DNA of 64,000 nucleotides, from contig NZ_MKKE01000055.1 in NCBI RefSeq assembly GCF_001942305.1, positions 1 through 64,000 of the forward strand, given 5' to 3'. Numbering within the stretch: the stretch's first letter is position 1; each line of letters starts with the position of its first letter. Source of the DNA: Saccharomonospora sp. CUA-673. Lineage in GTDB: Bacteria > Actinomycetota > Actinomycetes > Mycobacteriales > Pseudonocardiaceae. The position numbers and the translations under genes are program-made. Below, in pieces: positions 55,781-64,000 of the stretch. The notes beneath the pieces were generated by a model. That model saw only the letters and a program-made list of their open reading frames with translations. It ran no database searches and was not told the DNA's origin.

Positions 55781-57285
55781 GGCTGCCCCCTGCGCAGCTG
55801 CGTCAGGTCGAACGACTCGCTCACCTGGTTGCGGGTCAGCCCCTGCACCTCGTTCTTGGCGACGACGATGTTCGGGTACAGGAACAGCCAGTTCGCCGCG
55901 GCGTCGTCGGACAGGGTGCGGGCGACCTCGCGCATCGCGGCGACGTGCCGCTGCGGGGAGGCGGTGTCGGCCTCGGCGAGCAGGTCCTGCACGCGCCGGC
56001 TGTCGTAGCCCCAGTAGAACTCCGGATCGCCGAACGTGACGATGTCCTGCGGTTCGACGTGCTGGACGATCGACAGGTCGTAATCGCCGTCGGTGAACAC
56101 CTGCTGCAACCACACGGCCGGGAAGTCGAGCGGTTCGATGTCGACCTGCACGCCCACCTTCGCCAGGTCCGAGGCGACGACCTGCGCCGAGGACACCGCG
56201 TACGGCAGGTTGGCGATGCGCAGGGTCAGCCGCAACGACTCGTGGCCGGCCTCGGCGAGCAGGTGCCGCGCCCGCTCGGGGTCGTGCGGGTACTCACCGG
56301 ACAGGTCCTCGAACCACGGATCGGTGGGCGCGACCATGCTGCCGATCAGGTCGCCGCGCCCGCCCCAGGCGGCGTTGAGCAGGGCCTCGCGGTCGATCGC
56401 ATACGTCAGCGCCTGCCGCACGCGCACGTCGTCGAGCGGGGCGCGGCGGTTGTTGTAGGCGAGCACGACCTCACCGTTGGTCGTGCCCTGCAGCACGCGG
56501 AACCGGTTGTCGGCCTCGAACTGCGGCAGCGAGTCCGGCGCCGTGACCCCGGAGATGACGTCGATGCCACCGGACAGCAGCGCGTTGTTCAGCGCCGTCG
56601 CGTCGGCGTAGTACTTGAGCACCACCGTGCTGTATTCCGGCGCCGGCCGCGTGTACTCGGGATTGCGGGTCAGCACGACGGAGTCGCCGCGGCGTCGGCT
56701 GTCGACGTCGTAGGGCCCGGTGCCGACGGGATCGTTCGCGAGGTTCTCGACGCCGCTCGGGTCGAACATCGCGCCGATGCGGGTGGTCATGGCGCGCAGC
56801 CACGAGTTGCTCGGCTCGCTCAGCACGACGCGCGCATGGTGGTCGTCGACCACCTCGACCCGGTCGACCACGTCCATCGCCGACTTCAACGAGATGGTCC
56901 AGTCCTGTTGGACCTGCTCGATGGAGAACTTGACGTCGGATGCGGTGAACGGTTCGCCGTTGCTGAACCGCGCGTCGGGGCGCAGCCGGAAGTCGTAGAC
57001 GGTGCGGTCGTCGCTGACGGTCCACGACTCGGCCAGCAGGCCCTGGATGTCGCCGTTCTCGTCGACCTTCACCAGCGTCTCGTAGACGTTGTAGAGCAGC
57101 GCCTGCGGGATCGCGACGCCGTCGGTGGTGGTGAAGTCGAAGTTCTGCGGTTCGGCGGTGAAGCCGACGGCCAACGTCGACGGATCGTCGCTGACCATCG
57201 CCGTCGACCCGGCGGTGCACGCCGAGAGGGCGAACGCCGCCGCGGAGGCGAGCGCCACCGCACCTCGGTGTCGAAACCGTGCCAT
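55777..57285 (-). CDS. Peptide/nickel-type ABC importer, family-5 substrate-binding lipoprotein
   Basis: ATG 57285; 502 aa. Signal peptide with lipobox ending Cys23 (ALSAC). Family features: LYNVYETLVKVDENGDIQGLLAESWTVSDDRTVYDFRLRPDARFSNGEP and VRQALTYAIDREAL. It is the first gene of the operon binding protein - DppB - DppC - DppD - DppF - amidase. A short AT-richer stretch upstream (about 57310-57350) may be the promoter. Confidence 0.93.
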   Translation of the reverse strand: MARFRHRGAVALASAAAFALSACTAGSTAMVSDDPSTLAVGFTAEPQNFDFTTTDGVAIPQALLYNVYETLVKVDENGDIQGLLAESWTVSDDRTVYDFRLRPDARFSNGEPFTASDVKFSIEQVQQDWTISLKSAMDVVDRVEVVDDHHARVVLSEPSNSWLRAMTTRIGAMFDPSGVENLANDPVGTGPYDVDSRRRGDSVVLTRNPEYTRPAPEYSTVVLKYYADATALNNALLSGGIDVISGVTAPDSLPQFEADNRFRVLQGTTNGEVVLAYNNRRAPLDDVRVRQALTYAIDREALLNAAWGGRGDLIGSMVAPTDPWFEDLSGEYPHDPERARHLLAEAGHESLRLTLRIANLPYAVSSAQVVASDLAKVGVQVDIEPLDFPAVWLQQVFTDGDYDLSIVQHVEPQDIVTFGDPEFYWGYDSRRVQDLLAEADTASPQRHVAAMREVARTLSDDAAANWLFLYPNIVVAKNEVQGLTRNQVSESFDLTQLRRGQP

Positions 57286-57369
57286 GGCGCGCCTCCCGTG
57301 GTGCCGGGGCCTCTCGACGTGATCAAGAGTTCGATGAGGTTTACACCACGGGAGACGCCGGTCAAGACC

Positions 57370-58446
57370 TCACGAGGTTTGGGCGGTTTCGCCGGCGAGC
57401 GCGGATTCGAGGTCGCGCCACAGGTCGGCGGGGTCCTCGAGGCCGACGCTCAGGCGCAGCAGTCCGGCCGGGACGTGCGCGTCGCCGGGCAGGTGCGCGC
57501 GCCGTTCGATCGTGGTCTCGACGCCGCCGAGGCTCGTGGCGTTGTGGACGAGTTCGAGGGCGGCGCAGACGCGTTCGGCGGCGTCGCCGTCGGCGAGGTC
57601 GAAGGCCACCATCGCGCCCGAGCCCGGATAGCGCACGTGGGTCACGGCCGGGTGCCCGGACAGTTTGTCGACGAGGAACGCGGCGGTGGAGCTCGCCTCG
57701 GCGAGGCGCACGCCGAGGGTGCGCAGGCCGCGGAGCGCGAGCCACGACTCGAGCGTGCCGGGGGTGGCGCCGGTGCGGGTGCGCGCGTCGACGAGCGCCT
57801 GCGCCAGGTCACCGCGGTGCGGCGCGGTAACGGTGACGCCCAGGAGCAGGTCGCTGTGCCCGCCGATGAACTTGGTGACGCTGTGCACGACGACGTCGGC
57901 GCCGTGGGCGAGGGGCTGCTGGCCGAGCGGGGTGGCGAAGGTGTTGTCGACGACGGTCAGCGGCCGGCGGTCTGTTGTTTTGGCGGCAGTGTCGGCGGCG
58001 CTGAGGATGGCGTCGAGGTCCATGACGTCGAGCGTCGGGTTGGTGGGGGTTTCGAGCCAGAGGAGGTCGGCGTCGGCCGCGGCGGCGATCCAGGCGTCGG
58101 TGTCGGTGGGTTCGATGCGCCGGACGGTGATCTTGCCCTGGTTGTGGGCGTGGTCGAGGGCGCCGCGGGTGCCTGCGTAGCTGTAGACGGGTACGGCGAC
58201 GGTGGCGCCGGCGGGCAGGAGGTCGAGCACGGCGGTGACGGTGGCCATGCCGGAGGCGAAGGCGGTGGCGATGCCGCCTTCGAGACTGCCGACGGCGGTT
58301 TCGAAGGCGGCCCAGGTGGGGGTGCCGACCTCGCGGGAGTAGTCGAGTCCCATGGCGCTGGCGGGGACGAGCGGGGTGTTGGCGGGTTGCCCGTCGGCTG
58401 CGGCGGGACGTCCGGCGAGGATGGCGCGGGTGCGCGCGGACCACAT
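57370..58446 (-). CDS. Trans-sulfuration PLP enzyme (cystathionine gamma-synthase/lyase family)
   Basis: ATG 58446 (GTG 58455 possible); 358 aa. SVTKFIGGHSD holds PLP Lys192; YSREVGTPTWAAFE, SGMAT and LETPTNPTLDVMD are family motifs. The length is slightly short of the usual 380-400 aa. It works on homocysteine/cysteine interconversion in the cytosol; synthase and lyase cannot be told apart here. It lies alone with a GC-rich repeat region upstream. Confidence 0.9.
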   Translation of the reverse strand: MWSARTRAILAGRPAAADGQPANTPLVPASAMGLDYSREVGTPTWAAFETAVGSLEGGIATAFASGMATVTAVLDLLPAGATVAVPVYSYAGTRGALDHAHNQGKITVRRIEPTDTDAWIAAAADADLLWLETPTNPTLDVMDLDAILSAADTAAKTTDRRPLTVVDNTFATPLGQQPLAHGADVVVHSVTKFIGGHSDLLLGVTVTAPHRGDLAQALVDARTRTGATPGTLESWLALRGLRTLGVRLAEASSTAAFLVDKLSGHPAVTHVRYPGSGAMVAFDLADGDAAERVCAALELVHNATSLGGVETTIERRAHLPGDAHVPAGLLRLSVGLEDPADLWRDLESALAGETAQTS

Positions 58447-58660
58447 GTCGTTCACCGCTCCAACGGTAATGACCCCGCTCACCACCCGAACACGATGGAG
58501 TGAACCCACGCCCGCGCCCACCCACAACCCACAGTCACAACCCCACGCCGCTGAACGCAGACATCGAGGCACGAAACGCAGATCTCGGGCCCGGAGCAAC
58601 AACCCCACGGCACTGACCGAAGATCTCGCGGAGAGCGAACGCACGCGACCAAGGCGACAG

Positions 58661-58777
58661 GGAGGGGGTCCGGGGGCGTGCCCCCGGCAGGGGTGTGGGA
58701 CTCATCAGCCCAGGTCGACCCGAGCGATGGGGGTCCGGGGAACGCCCCGGGTGGGGGCCTGGGGGCTCCGCCCCCAG
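58661..58777. repeat. Cluster of GC-rich palindromes near tRNA-Leu
   Basis: Three hairpins: CCGGGGGC GT GCCCCCGG (58670-58687), CCGGGG AACG CCCCGG (58735-58750) and CTGGGGGC TCC GCCCCCAG (58759-58777). The first two are each preceded by GGGGGT. They fill most of a 400-bp gene-free gap between the PLP enzyme gene and tRNA-Leu. Such G-run hairpins are frequent intergenic elements in actinomycetes. Confidence 0.8.
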
Positions 58778-58804
58778 AAAACATGACGATGACCGATCAA
58801 ACAG

Positions 58805-58840
58805 CGAAGGCGCCCCAGCGACAAGCATGGGGCGCCTTCG
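58805..58840 (-). terminator. Terminator of tRNA-Leu
   Basis: A 12-bp perfect stem (58805-58816 with 58829-58840; CGAAGGCGCCCC and its complement) with a 12-nt loop. It lies 6 bp past the 3' end of the tRNA on the minus strand and is followed by CTGTTTGATC. Confidence 0.85.
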
Positions 58841-58846
58841 GTCGAG

Positions 58847-58929
58847 TGCGCGAGGTGGGAGTTGAACCCACACGTCCTTTCGGACACACGGACCTGAACC
58901 GTGCGCGTCTGCCATTCCGCCACTCGCGC
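58847..58929 (-). tRNA. tRNA-Leu (anticodon CAG)
   Basis: The minus strand starts GCGCGAGTGGCGGAATGG and ends GGTTCAACTCCCACCTCGCGC plus discriminator A. The acceptor stem GCGCGAG/CTCGCGC is perfect and the T-loop GTTCAACTC is canonical. The anticodon CAG lies at 58894-58896. A long variable arm (GTGTCCGAAAGGACGTG) identifies a class II tRNA. CCA is not encoded. The position next to fhaA matches other actinobacteria. Confidence 0.96.
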
Positions 58930-59062
58930 GAGTGCCTCTCTGAAGCAGCTCGACTAGCGTAGCAGGGGGCGTCAGACCGTTTCACCGGCCCCGGTGTAAC
59001 GGCCGGCGAACCCAGATACGATCGGTCGAGGGGAGGTCCTACAAGGGGAGGAGGTGTCCGGA

Positions 59063-60157
59063 ATGGGCCGCGTTCAGCGTTTTGACCGGCGCCTGGAGAA
59101 CCTTGTGGGCAACACCTTCGCACGGATGTTCGGCGGCAACGTCGTCACTCAGGAAGTGGCGCACAGTCTGGAGCGCGAGGCTGAGGACAATGTTCGTGAG
59201 CTCGCGGGTGGGCGGAAGCTTGCCCCGAACCACTACATCGTGTCCTTGGGTGCTCGAGATCACGACCGGATGGCGGGCGATGAACAGCGGGTCACCAGTT
59301 TGCTGGCGGATGCAGTCTCACAGCATCTGTCCGAACACGGTTGGGACACCTATGGTGACGTCGTAGTTTCGCTAGAGCGCAACGACGCGCTGCATACTGG
59401 ACAGTTCAAGACCCGCTCGACCGTTGATCCCGACGTCACAGCAACATCTGGCGGGGGTCACGCACGGCCGGCACGAACCAGCGACGCAGGAGACCGAGCA
59501 ATGAGCCAGCCCGGCGGCTACGGCCAGTACGACCAAGGCGACCCGTACGGCCAGCAGGGCCAGTACGGATACGGACAGGGACAGCCCGGCTATGACCAGG
59601 GTTATGGCCAGCCGGGCTACGACCAGGGCTATGGTCAGCCCGGGTACGACCAGTACGGCCAGGGTGGCTACGACCAGTACGGCCAGCCGGCTCCCGGCGG
59701 GTACGACCAGGGCTACGCGCCCCCGCCCAGCCCGCCCGGCGGCTACCCGGCCCAGCAGGCCCCGGCTCCGCAGTCGGACCCGTACGGCCAGCCCGCACAG
59801 GACCCGTACGGCGGCGGTGGCTACCCGCCGCCCGCGCCCGGCGGACCGGCCGGCGCTCCCCCGCGTGCGCTGTCGGCGGTGTTGCAGCTCGACGACGGGT
59901 CGAACCGCAACTACTCGCTCAAGCAGGGCAGCAACGTCGTGGGCCGCGGCCAGGAGGCCGATTTCCGCCTGCCGGACACGGGCGTGTCCCGGCGGCACCT
60001 GGAGATCACCTGGGACGGCCAGAGCGCGACGCTCGCCGACATCGGCTCCACGAACGGCTCGACGGTCAACGGGACACCGGTCCAGACCTGGCAGCTGGCG
60101 GACGGCGACGTGATCCGGGTCGGACACTCGTCGCTGGTGTTCCGTACCCAGGGCTGA
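59063..60157 (+). CDS. fhaA: FhaA: DUF3662 and FHA domain protein
   Basis: ATG 59063 is chosen over GTG 59054 because AGGGGAGGAG then lies at normal spacing. 364 aa. Residues ~1-115 are the DUF3662 domain (MGRVQRFDRRLENLVGNTFARMF). A Gly/Tyr/Gln/Asp linker with 11-aa repeats (GYDQGYGQP) follows. The last ~90 residues are an FHA domain (VGRGQEADFRLPDTGVSRRHLEI, STNGSTVNG) that binds phosphothreonine. In mycobacteria FhaA binds PknB substrates such as the MviN pseudokinase and slows peptidoglycan synthesis. It is the first gene of the fhaA-fhaB-pstP-rodA unit. Confidence 0.96.
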   Translation: MGRVQRFDRRLENLVGNTFARMFGGNVVTQEVAHSLEREAEDNVRELAGGRKLAPNHYIVSLGARDHDRMAGDEQRVTSLLADAVSQHLSEHGWDTYGDVVVSLERNDALHTGQFKTRSTVDPDVTATSGGGHARPARTSDAGDRAMSQPGGYGQYDQGDPYGQQGQYGYGQGQPGYDQGYGQPGYDQGYGQPGYDQYGQGGYDQYGQPAPGGYDQGYAPPPSPPGGYPAQQAPAPQSDPYGQPAQDPYGGGGYPPPAPGGPAGAPPRALSAVLQLDDGSNRNYSLKQGSNVVGRGQEADFRLPDTGVSRRHLEITWDGQSATLADIGSTNGSTVNGTPVQTWQLADGDVIRVGHSSLVFRTQG

Positions 60158-60334
60158 ACGGATCCGGGTTCGATCGACACTCCTCGCGGTGGACTCCCGT
60201 GAGGAGAAAGAACCCGGTTTTCCCCCAATCCCGCATGGGCCGCGGATGCGGGTCCCGCATAATAGCGGCCATGTGGGGACCCGCGGCGTGTTCGCCGTGG
60301 GGCGAGCGCGTGATGGCGGGAGCTGACAGGGCAG

Positions 60335-60808
60335 GTGCCGGAGTTAGTCGTACAACTCACCAGAGTGGGGTTCCTCGTCCTGCTCTGGTTGTTCGTGTTC
60401 ACCGCGCTGCGCGTGGTGCGCTCGGACCTCTACGCGGCGTCCGGTCTGCGGGTCAACCTGCCCGGCATGCGACGTGGCAAGGAGAAGCAGCCGCCGCGTG
60501 GCGGGCGCAACGCGAAGATGCCGCGTCAACTGGTCGTCACGCAGGGGGCCCTGTCGGGCACCCGCATCGCACTCGACGGCAAGCCGATCCTGATCGGCCG
60601 CGCCGACGACTCCACGCTGGTGTTGGACGACGACTACGCGTCGACGCGCCACGCCCGCATCTCCCTGCGCGGAGACGAGTGGTACGTGGAAGACCTGGGC
60701 TCGACTAACGGCACCTACCTCGACCGGGCTAAGGTCACTGCACCCCTCCGAGTCCCGCTCGGCGTCCCCATCCGGATCGGCAAGACGGTGATCGAGCTTC
60801 GCCCATGA
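60335..60808 (+). CDS. fhaB: FhaB (FipA): membrane-anchored FHA protein
   Basis: GTG 60335; 157 aa. One N-terminal membrane helix (LTRVGFLVLLWLFVFTALRVV), a basic linker and a C-terminal FHA domain (ILIGRADDSTLVLDDDYASTRHARI, GSTNGTYLD). Its last 4 bp overlap pstP (ATGA). In mycobacteria FhaB/FipA links Ser/Thr kinase signalling to division and PBP/FtsZ complexes. A gap of 177 bp separates it from fhaA. Confidence 0.95.
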   Translation: MPELVVQLTRVGFLVLLWLFVFTALRVVRSDLYAASGLRVNLPGMRRGKEKQPPRGGRNAKMPRQLVVTQGALSGTRIALDGKPILIGRADDSTLVLDDDYASTRHARISLRGDEWYVEDLGSTNGTYLDRAKVTAPLRVPLGVPIRIGKTVIELRP

Positions 60809-62250
60809 CTCTCGTCCTTCGCTACGCGGCACGCAGTGACCGCGGCCTGGTGCGGTCCAACAACCAGGACTCGGTGTACGCCGGCCCCCGCCTGTTGGCG
60901 CTGGCCGACGGTATGGGCGGCCACGCCGCCGGTGAGGTGGCCAGCAAGGTGGTCATCGCGTCGTTGGCTCCGCTCGACGACGACGAACCCGGCGACGATC
61001 TGGTCAGCCAGCTCCGGGACGCCACCATCCAGGGCAATCAGGCCATCGCCGAGTTGGTGGCCAGTGATCCCGAGCTGGACGGCATGGGCACGACGCTGAC
61101 GGCGGCGTTGTTCTCCGGGTCGAAGCTCGGCATGGTTCACGTCGGCGACTCGCGCGGATATCTGCTGCGGGGCGGCCAGTTCTCGCAGATCACGCGCGAC
61201 GACAGCTTCGTCAACGAGCTGATCGAGCAGGGGCGTATCACCGAGGAGGAGGCGGCGACGCATCCTCAGCGTTCGCTGCTGCTCAAGGCGTTGACGGGCA
61301 ACGACGTCGAACCGAGCCTGACGGTCCGCGAGGCGCGGGCCGGCGACCGGTACCTGTTCTGCTCGGACGGCCTGTCGGGCATGGTCAGCAACGAGACACT
61401 GGCCGAGGCGATGTTGATCCCGGATCCGCAGGAGTGCGCGGACCGGATGATCGAGCTGGCCCTGAAGGGCGGCGGCACCGACAACGTCACCGTGATCATC
61501 GCGGACGTGGTGGACGTCGACTACGGCGAGGACGCCCCGATCGTGGGCGGCGCCGCCGGTGACGGCACCGACGAGGCCCCGCAGGGCGACTCCCCCGCCG
61601 CGCGGGCGCGAGCGCTGACGGCGCCTCCGCAGCAGGCGAACCCGGCCCAGATCGCGCCGGCCGAACCACCGGCGGACCCGCGGGCCAAGCGACGCAAACG
61701 TATTCGCCTGCTGGTGGGCATCGGGTTGGCGCTCGTGCTGCTGGCGGCGGCGGCGATCGCGACCCGGTATTTCGTGATGGGCCAGTACTACGTGGGGGTC
61801 GGCGCGAACGACGAGGTGGTCATCTATCAGGGCATCCCGGGCAGTGTGCTCGGGATGCAGCTGAACGAGGAGGCCGAGGGGTCGTGTCCGCCCGCGTCGA
61901 CGCTGTGTGAGCCGCTGCGCCTGCAGGACCTGCAGCAGGACGCGCGTGCGGCCGTGTCGAACTCGGTCAAGCGCGACGACCTCGAGGCGTCCCGGGAGTA
62001 CATCGACACGCTGCGCCGCAACAATATGCTGGAGATCTGCGAGGACGAGCAGCAGCCGCAGGGCGGCGGCGTCATCGGCGGCATCGGCGAGAACCCCCGG
62101 CAGGGCGACCAGGACCAGGGCGACGAGACCGATCAGCGGCGTCCGGGCTCCGGGGACTCCGACGAGCGGCAGCAGCCCACAACGCAAGCGGGACAGGACC
62201 AGCAGCCGGGGGTGGACTGCCGTCCGGCGCCCGGCTCGGGCGGTAACTGA
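60805..62250 (+). CDS. pstP: PstP: PP2C-type Ser/Thr phosphatase
   Basis: 481 aa. The cytoplasmic PP2C domain has the metal motifs RSNNQDS (Asp22), ALADGMGGHAAGE (35-43), GMGTTLTA, VHVGDSRGYL and CSDGLSGM...GGTDNVTVI. A Pro-rich linker, one membrane helix at about residues 300-325 (RLLVGIGLALVLLAAAAIA) and an external domain follow, ending in a Gln/Asp-rich tail. It reverses the phosphorylation made by PknA/PknB, whose genes are expected just beyond the right edge. It overlaps rodA by one base. Confidence 0.96.
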   Translation: MTLVLRYAARSDRGLVRSNNQDSVYAGPRLLALADGMGGHAAGEVASKVVIASLAPLDDDEPGDDLVSQLRDATIQGNQAIAELVASDPELDGMGTTLTAALFSGSKLGMVHVGDSRGYLLRGGQFSQITRDDSFVNELIEQGRITEEEAATHPQRSLLLKALTGNDVEPSLTVREARAGDRYLFCSDGLSGMVSNETLAEAMLIPDPQECADRMIELALKGGGTDNVTVIIADVVDVDYGEDAPIVGGAAGDGTDEAPQGDSPAARARALTAPPQQANPAQIAPAEPPADPRAKRRKRIRLLVGIGLALVLLAAAAIATRYFVMGQYYVGVGANDEVVIYQGIPGSVLGMQLNEEAEGSCPPASTLCEPLRLQDLQQDARAAVSNSVKRDDLEASREYIDTLRRNNMLEICEDEQQPQGGGVIGGIGENPRQGDQDQGDETDQRRPGSGDSDERQQPTTQAGQDQQPGVDCRPAPGSGGN

Positions 62251-64000
62251 TGGCCGCGGCCGCAGGCAACCAGGGCGCGGTCGGTCAGCAGTACACCACC
62301 AACCCACCCCGTGAACTGCCCAAACGTCGGGGCACCGAACTGGGACTTCTCGCGTTCGCCGCGGTCATCGTCACGACGGCGTTCGTGTTGGTGCAGATCA
62401 ATCAGGAACAGGCGTTGTCCTGGTCGATCCTGTCCTACGGCGGGGCGTATCTGGCGATCTTCGCCGCGGCGCACCTGGCGGTGCGCTGGTGGGCGCCCTA
62501 CGCGGATCCGCTGATCCTGCCGTGCGTGGCGTTGTTGAACGGCCTCGGCCTGGTGATCATCTACCGGATCGACCTGGCGCAGGCCGAGCGTGCGGCGTCG
62601 CTGGGCCAGGACTTCGGCGGCAGCGCTCCGCGGCAGGTCATGTACACGGTGGCGGCGCTCGTGCTGTTCCTCGCGGTGCTGCGGCTGATCAAGGACCACC
62701 GCACGCTGACGAGCTACGCCTACACCGCCGGTCTGGTCGGCCTGTTCCTGCTGGCGATCCCCGCGGTGCTGCCCACCTCGATGTCGGAGGTGAACGGTGC
62801 GAAGGTGTGGATCCGGACGCCGTTCTTCTCGATCCAGCCGGGCGAGTTCGCCAAGATCCTGCTGATGATCTTCTTCGCGTCGTTCCTGGTCGCGAAGCGG
62901 GATCTGTTCATGACCGCGGGCAAGCGCATCCTCGGGGTGGAGCTGCCGCGGGCCAGGGACCTCGGGCCGATCATCATCGCCGCCGTCGCGTGCCTGGGCA
63001 TCCTGGTGTTCCAGCGCGACCTGGGCACGGCGCTGCTGTTCTTCGGCATCACGCTGATGATGTTGTACGTCGCGACCGAGCGGTTCATCTGGGTCGCGGT
63101 GGGCCTGAGCATGTTCTTCGCGGGCGCGGTCGTGGCGTATCAGCTGTTCACGCACTTCCAGCAGCGCGTGGTCAACTGGATGGACCCGCTGTCGACCTAC
63201 GACGACCCGGGCGGCGGGTATCAGATCGCGCAGGGCCTGTTCGGGCTCGGCACGGGCGGCATGTTCGGCACCGGCCTCGGCTCGGGCAGACCGGAGATGG
63301 TGCCCGAGGCGCACACCGACTTCATCACCGCCGCGCTCGGCGAGGAGATCGGGTTCGTCGGCCTGGCGTGCGTGCTGTTGCTGTACCTGATCCTGTCGAT
63401 GCGCGGGATGCGCAGCGCCCTGGCGGTGCGCGACACGTTCGGCAAGCTGCTCGGCGGCGGGCTCGCGTTCGCGATCACGCTGCAGGTGTTCGTGATCGTC
63501 GGCGGGATCACCAACCTGATCCCGATGACGGGCATCACCACGCCGTTCCTGTCTGCGGGCGGTTCGTCGCTGCTGGCGAACTACATCCTGGTGGCGCTGC
63601 TGCTGCGGATCTCCGACACGGCCCGGCGTCCGCAGCAGTCGAAGTCGCGTGGACCGGCCGCCCCGCAGAAGCCGCTGGCGCCGATCGCCGAGGCCCACAC
63701 GGTCATGGTGCAGCGCCCCTCCGGCGTCGCCGTGGAGGGCGCTCCGGCGCCCGCGCCGCAGCAGGCGCCGCCGGCACCCTCGCCCGCACCCGCGCAGCAG
63801 CCGCCTCAGCCGCCGTCCGCACAGCCGCCGGCGAAGCCGTCCGCGCCGCCGCAGCAGGCGCAGACACCGCAGAAGCAACCACAATCGCCCCCGCCTCCGT
63901 CCGACAGCGAGAAGCAGGCCGGCGAGAAGCAGGGCGGCGACGAACCGGCGTGGCCGACCGACGAGGACGCACCGCAGACACGACCGAAGGGGGATGACAC
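62250..64000 (+). CDS. rodA: RodA: SEDS-family peptidoglycan glycosyltransferase (partial, runs off window)
   Basis: ATG 62250 overlaps the pstP stop (TGATG). The frame is open to the window edge, 583 codons. About ten to twelve membrane helices. SEDS signatures: WIRTPFFSIQPGEFAKILLMIF, FQRDLGTALLFFGI, YQIAQGLFGLGTGGMFGTGLG, EAHTDFITAALGEEIGF and ITTPFLSAGGSS. A Pro/Gln/Ala-rich cytoplasmic tail of ~120 residues follows. It polymerises lipid II together with the class B PBP expected next (pbpA). Confidence 0.96.
   Translation, partial: MAAAAGNQGAVGQQYTTNPPRELPKRRGTELGLLAFAAVIVTTAFVLVQINQEQALSWSILSYGGAYLAIFAAAHLAVRWWAPYADPLILPCVALLNGLGLVIIYRIDLAQAERAASLGQDFGGSAPRQVMYTVAALVLFLAVLRLIKDHRTLTSYAYTAGLVGLFLLAIPAVLPTSMSEVNGAKVWIRTPFFSIQPGEFAKILLMIFFASFLVAKRDLFMTAGKRILGVELPRARDLGPIIIAAVACLGILVFQRDLGTALLFFGITLMMLYVATERFIWVAVGLSMFFAGAVVAYQLFTHFQQRVVNWMDPLSTYDDPGGGYQIAQGLFGLGTGGMFGTGLGSGRPEMVPEAHTDFITAALGEEIGFVGLACVLLLYLILSMRGMRSALAVRDTFGKLLGGGLAFAITLQVFVIVGGITNLIPMTGITTPFLSAGGSSLLANYILVALLLRISDTARRPQQSKSRGPAAPQKPLAPIAEAHTVMVQRPSGVAVEGAPAPAPQQAPPAPSPAPAQQPPQPPSAQPPAKPSAPPQQAQTPQKQPQSPPPPSDSEKQAGEKQGGDEPAWPTDEDAPQTRPKGDD

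Noticed and set aside
55945..58503. An 852-codon open frame on the plus strand
   Set aside because: Antisense to the family-5 binding protein and the PLP enzyme, both with full motifs.
58847..58929. tRNA-Leu as an integration site
   Set aside because: No duplicated tRNA 3' end was seen in the window, and the flanking palindromes are unrelated to the tRNA sequence.

Overview
The window comes from a very GC-rich actinomycete, most likely a member of the Pseudonocardiaceae (inference). The right end carries the conserved actinobacterial cluster next to the replication origin: tRNA-Leu, fhaA, fhaB, pstP and rodA. The rest has typical actinomycete content: GTG starts, ATGA overlaps, a DUF222-HNH protein, a TM0106-type nuclease and paired short proteins starting MSWQEELR.

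Layout. Positions 1-8977 are an accessory island. Its backbone is four direct copies of the last ~100 bp of msrA (880-976, 1382-1481, 7788-7887, and the true msrA end 8878-8977). They divide the island into three units: a 0.5-kb unit holding only an orphan type I-E-like CRISPR array (1017-1288); a 6.4-kb unit with a small protein, a large SF1 (Upf1-like) helicase, a 157-aa protein and a Cys-rich/HTH protein; and a 1.1-kb unit with two small proteins. No integrase or cas gene is visible. This looks like accretion of non-autonomous site-specific elements at the 3' end of msrA.

9.6-19.3 kb: two paralogous single-TM proteins, a 1255-aa glycosyltransferase/glycosyltransferase/FkbM-methyltransferase fusion, a GT-C-like membrane enzyme and an acyltransferase-3, probably cell-envelope glycan work. 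19.5-29.3 kb: a membrane protein divergent from a TetR regulator with a clear palindromic operator, gamma-glutamyltransferase, UDP-glucose dehydrogenase, an SDR, a DUF222-HNH protein, a RecB-like nuclease and a small protein. 29.5-36.1 kb: a TauD-like dioxygenase, a four-gene betaine/choline-type ABC importer and a BCCT carrier, i.e. compatible-solute uptake. 36.4-39.5 kb: YcnI, CopC and CopD-like copper genes. 39.7-51 kb: a phosphotransferase next to an XRE-TPR regulator, small proteins, TetR, an amino-acid deaminase/aldolase, an aldonolactone oxidase, an NAD(P)-binding protein, a CitE-like lyase and an LLM flavin oxidoreductase. 51-57.3 kb: a six-gene peptide-type ABC importer plus amidase operon. 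57.4-64 kb: a trans-sulfuration PLP enzyme, tRNA-Leu(CAG), then fhaA-fhaB-pstP-rodA (rodA runs off the end).

Caution on sequence quality: at least sixteen reading-frame breaks occur across the window, most in ordinary genes, and each is repaired by adding back one base. They look like deletion errors in the sequence rather than pseudogenes, so I annotate the restored genes as single CDSs and give each break point.
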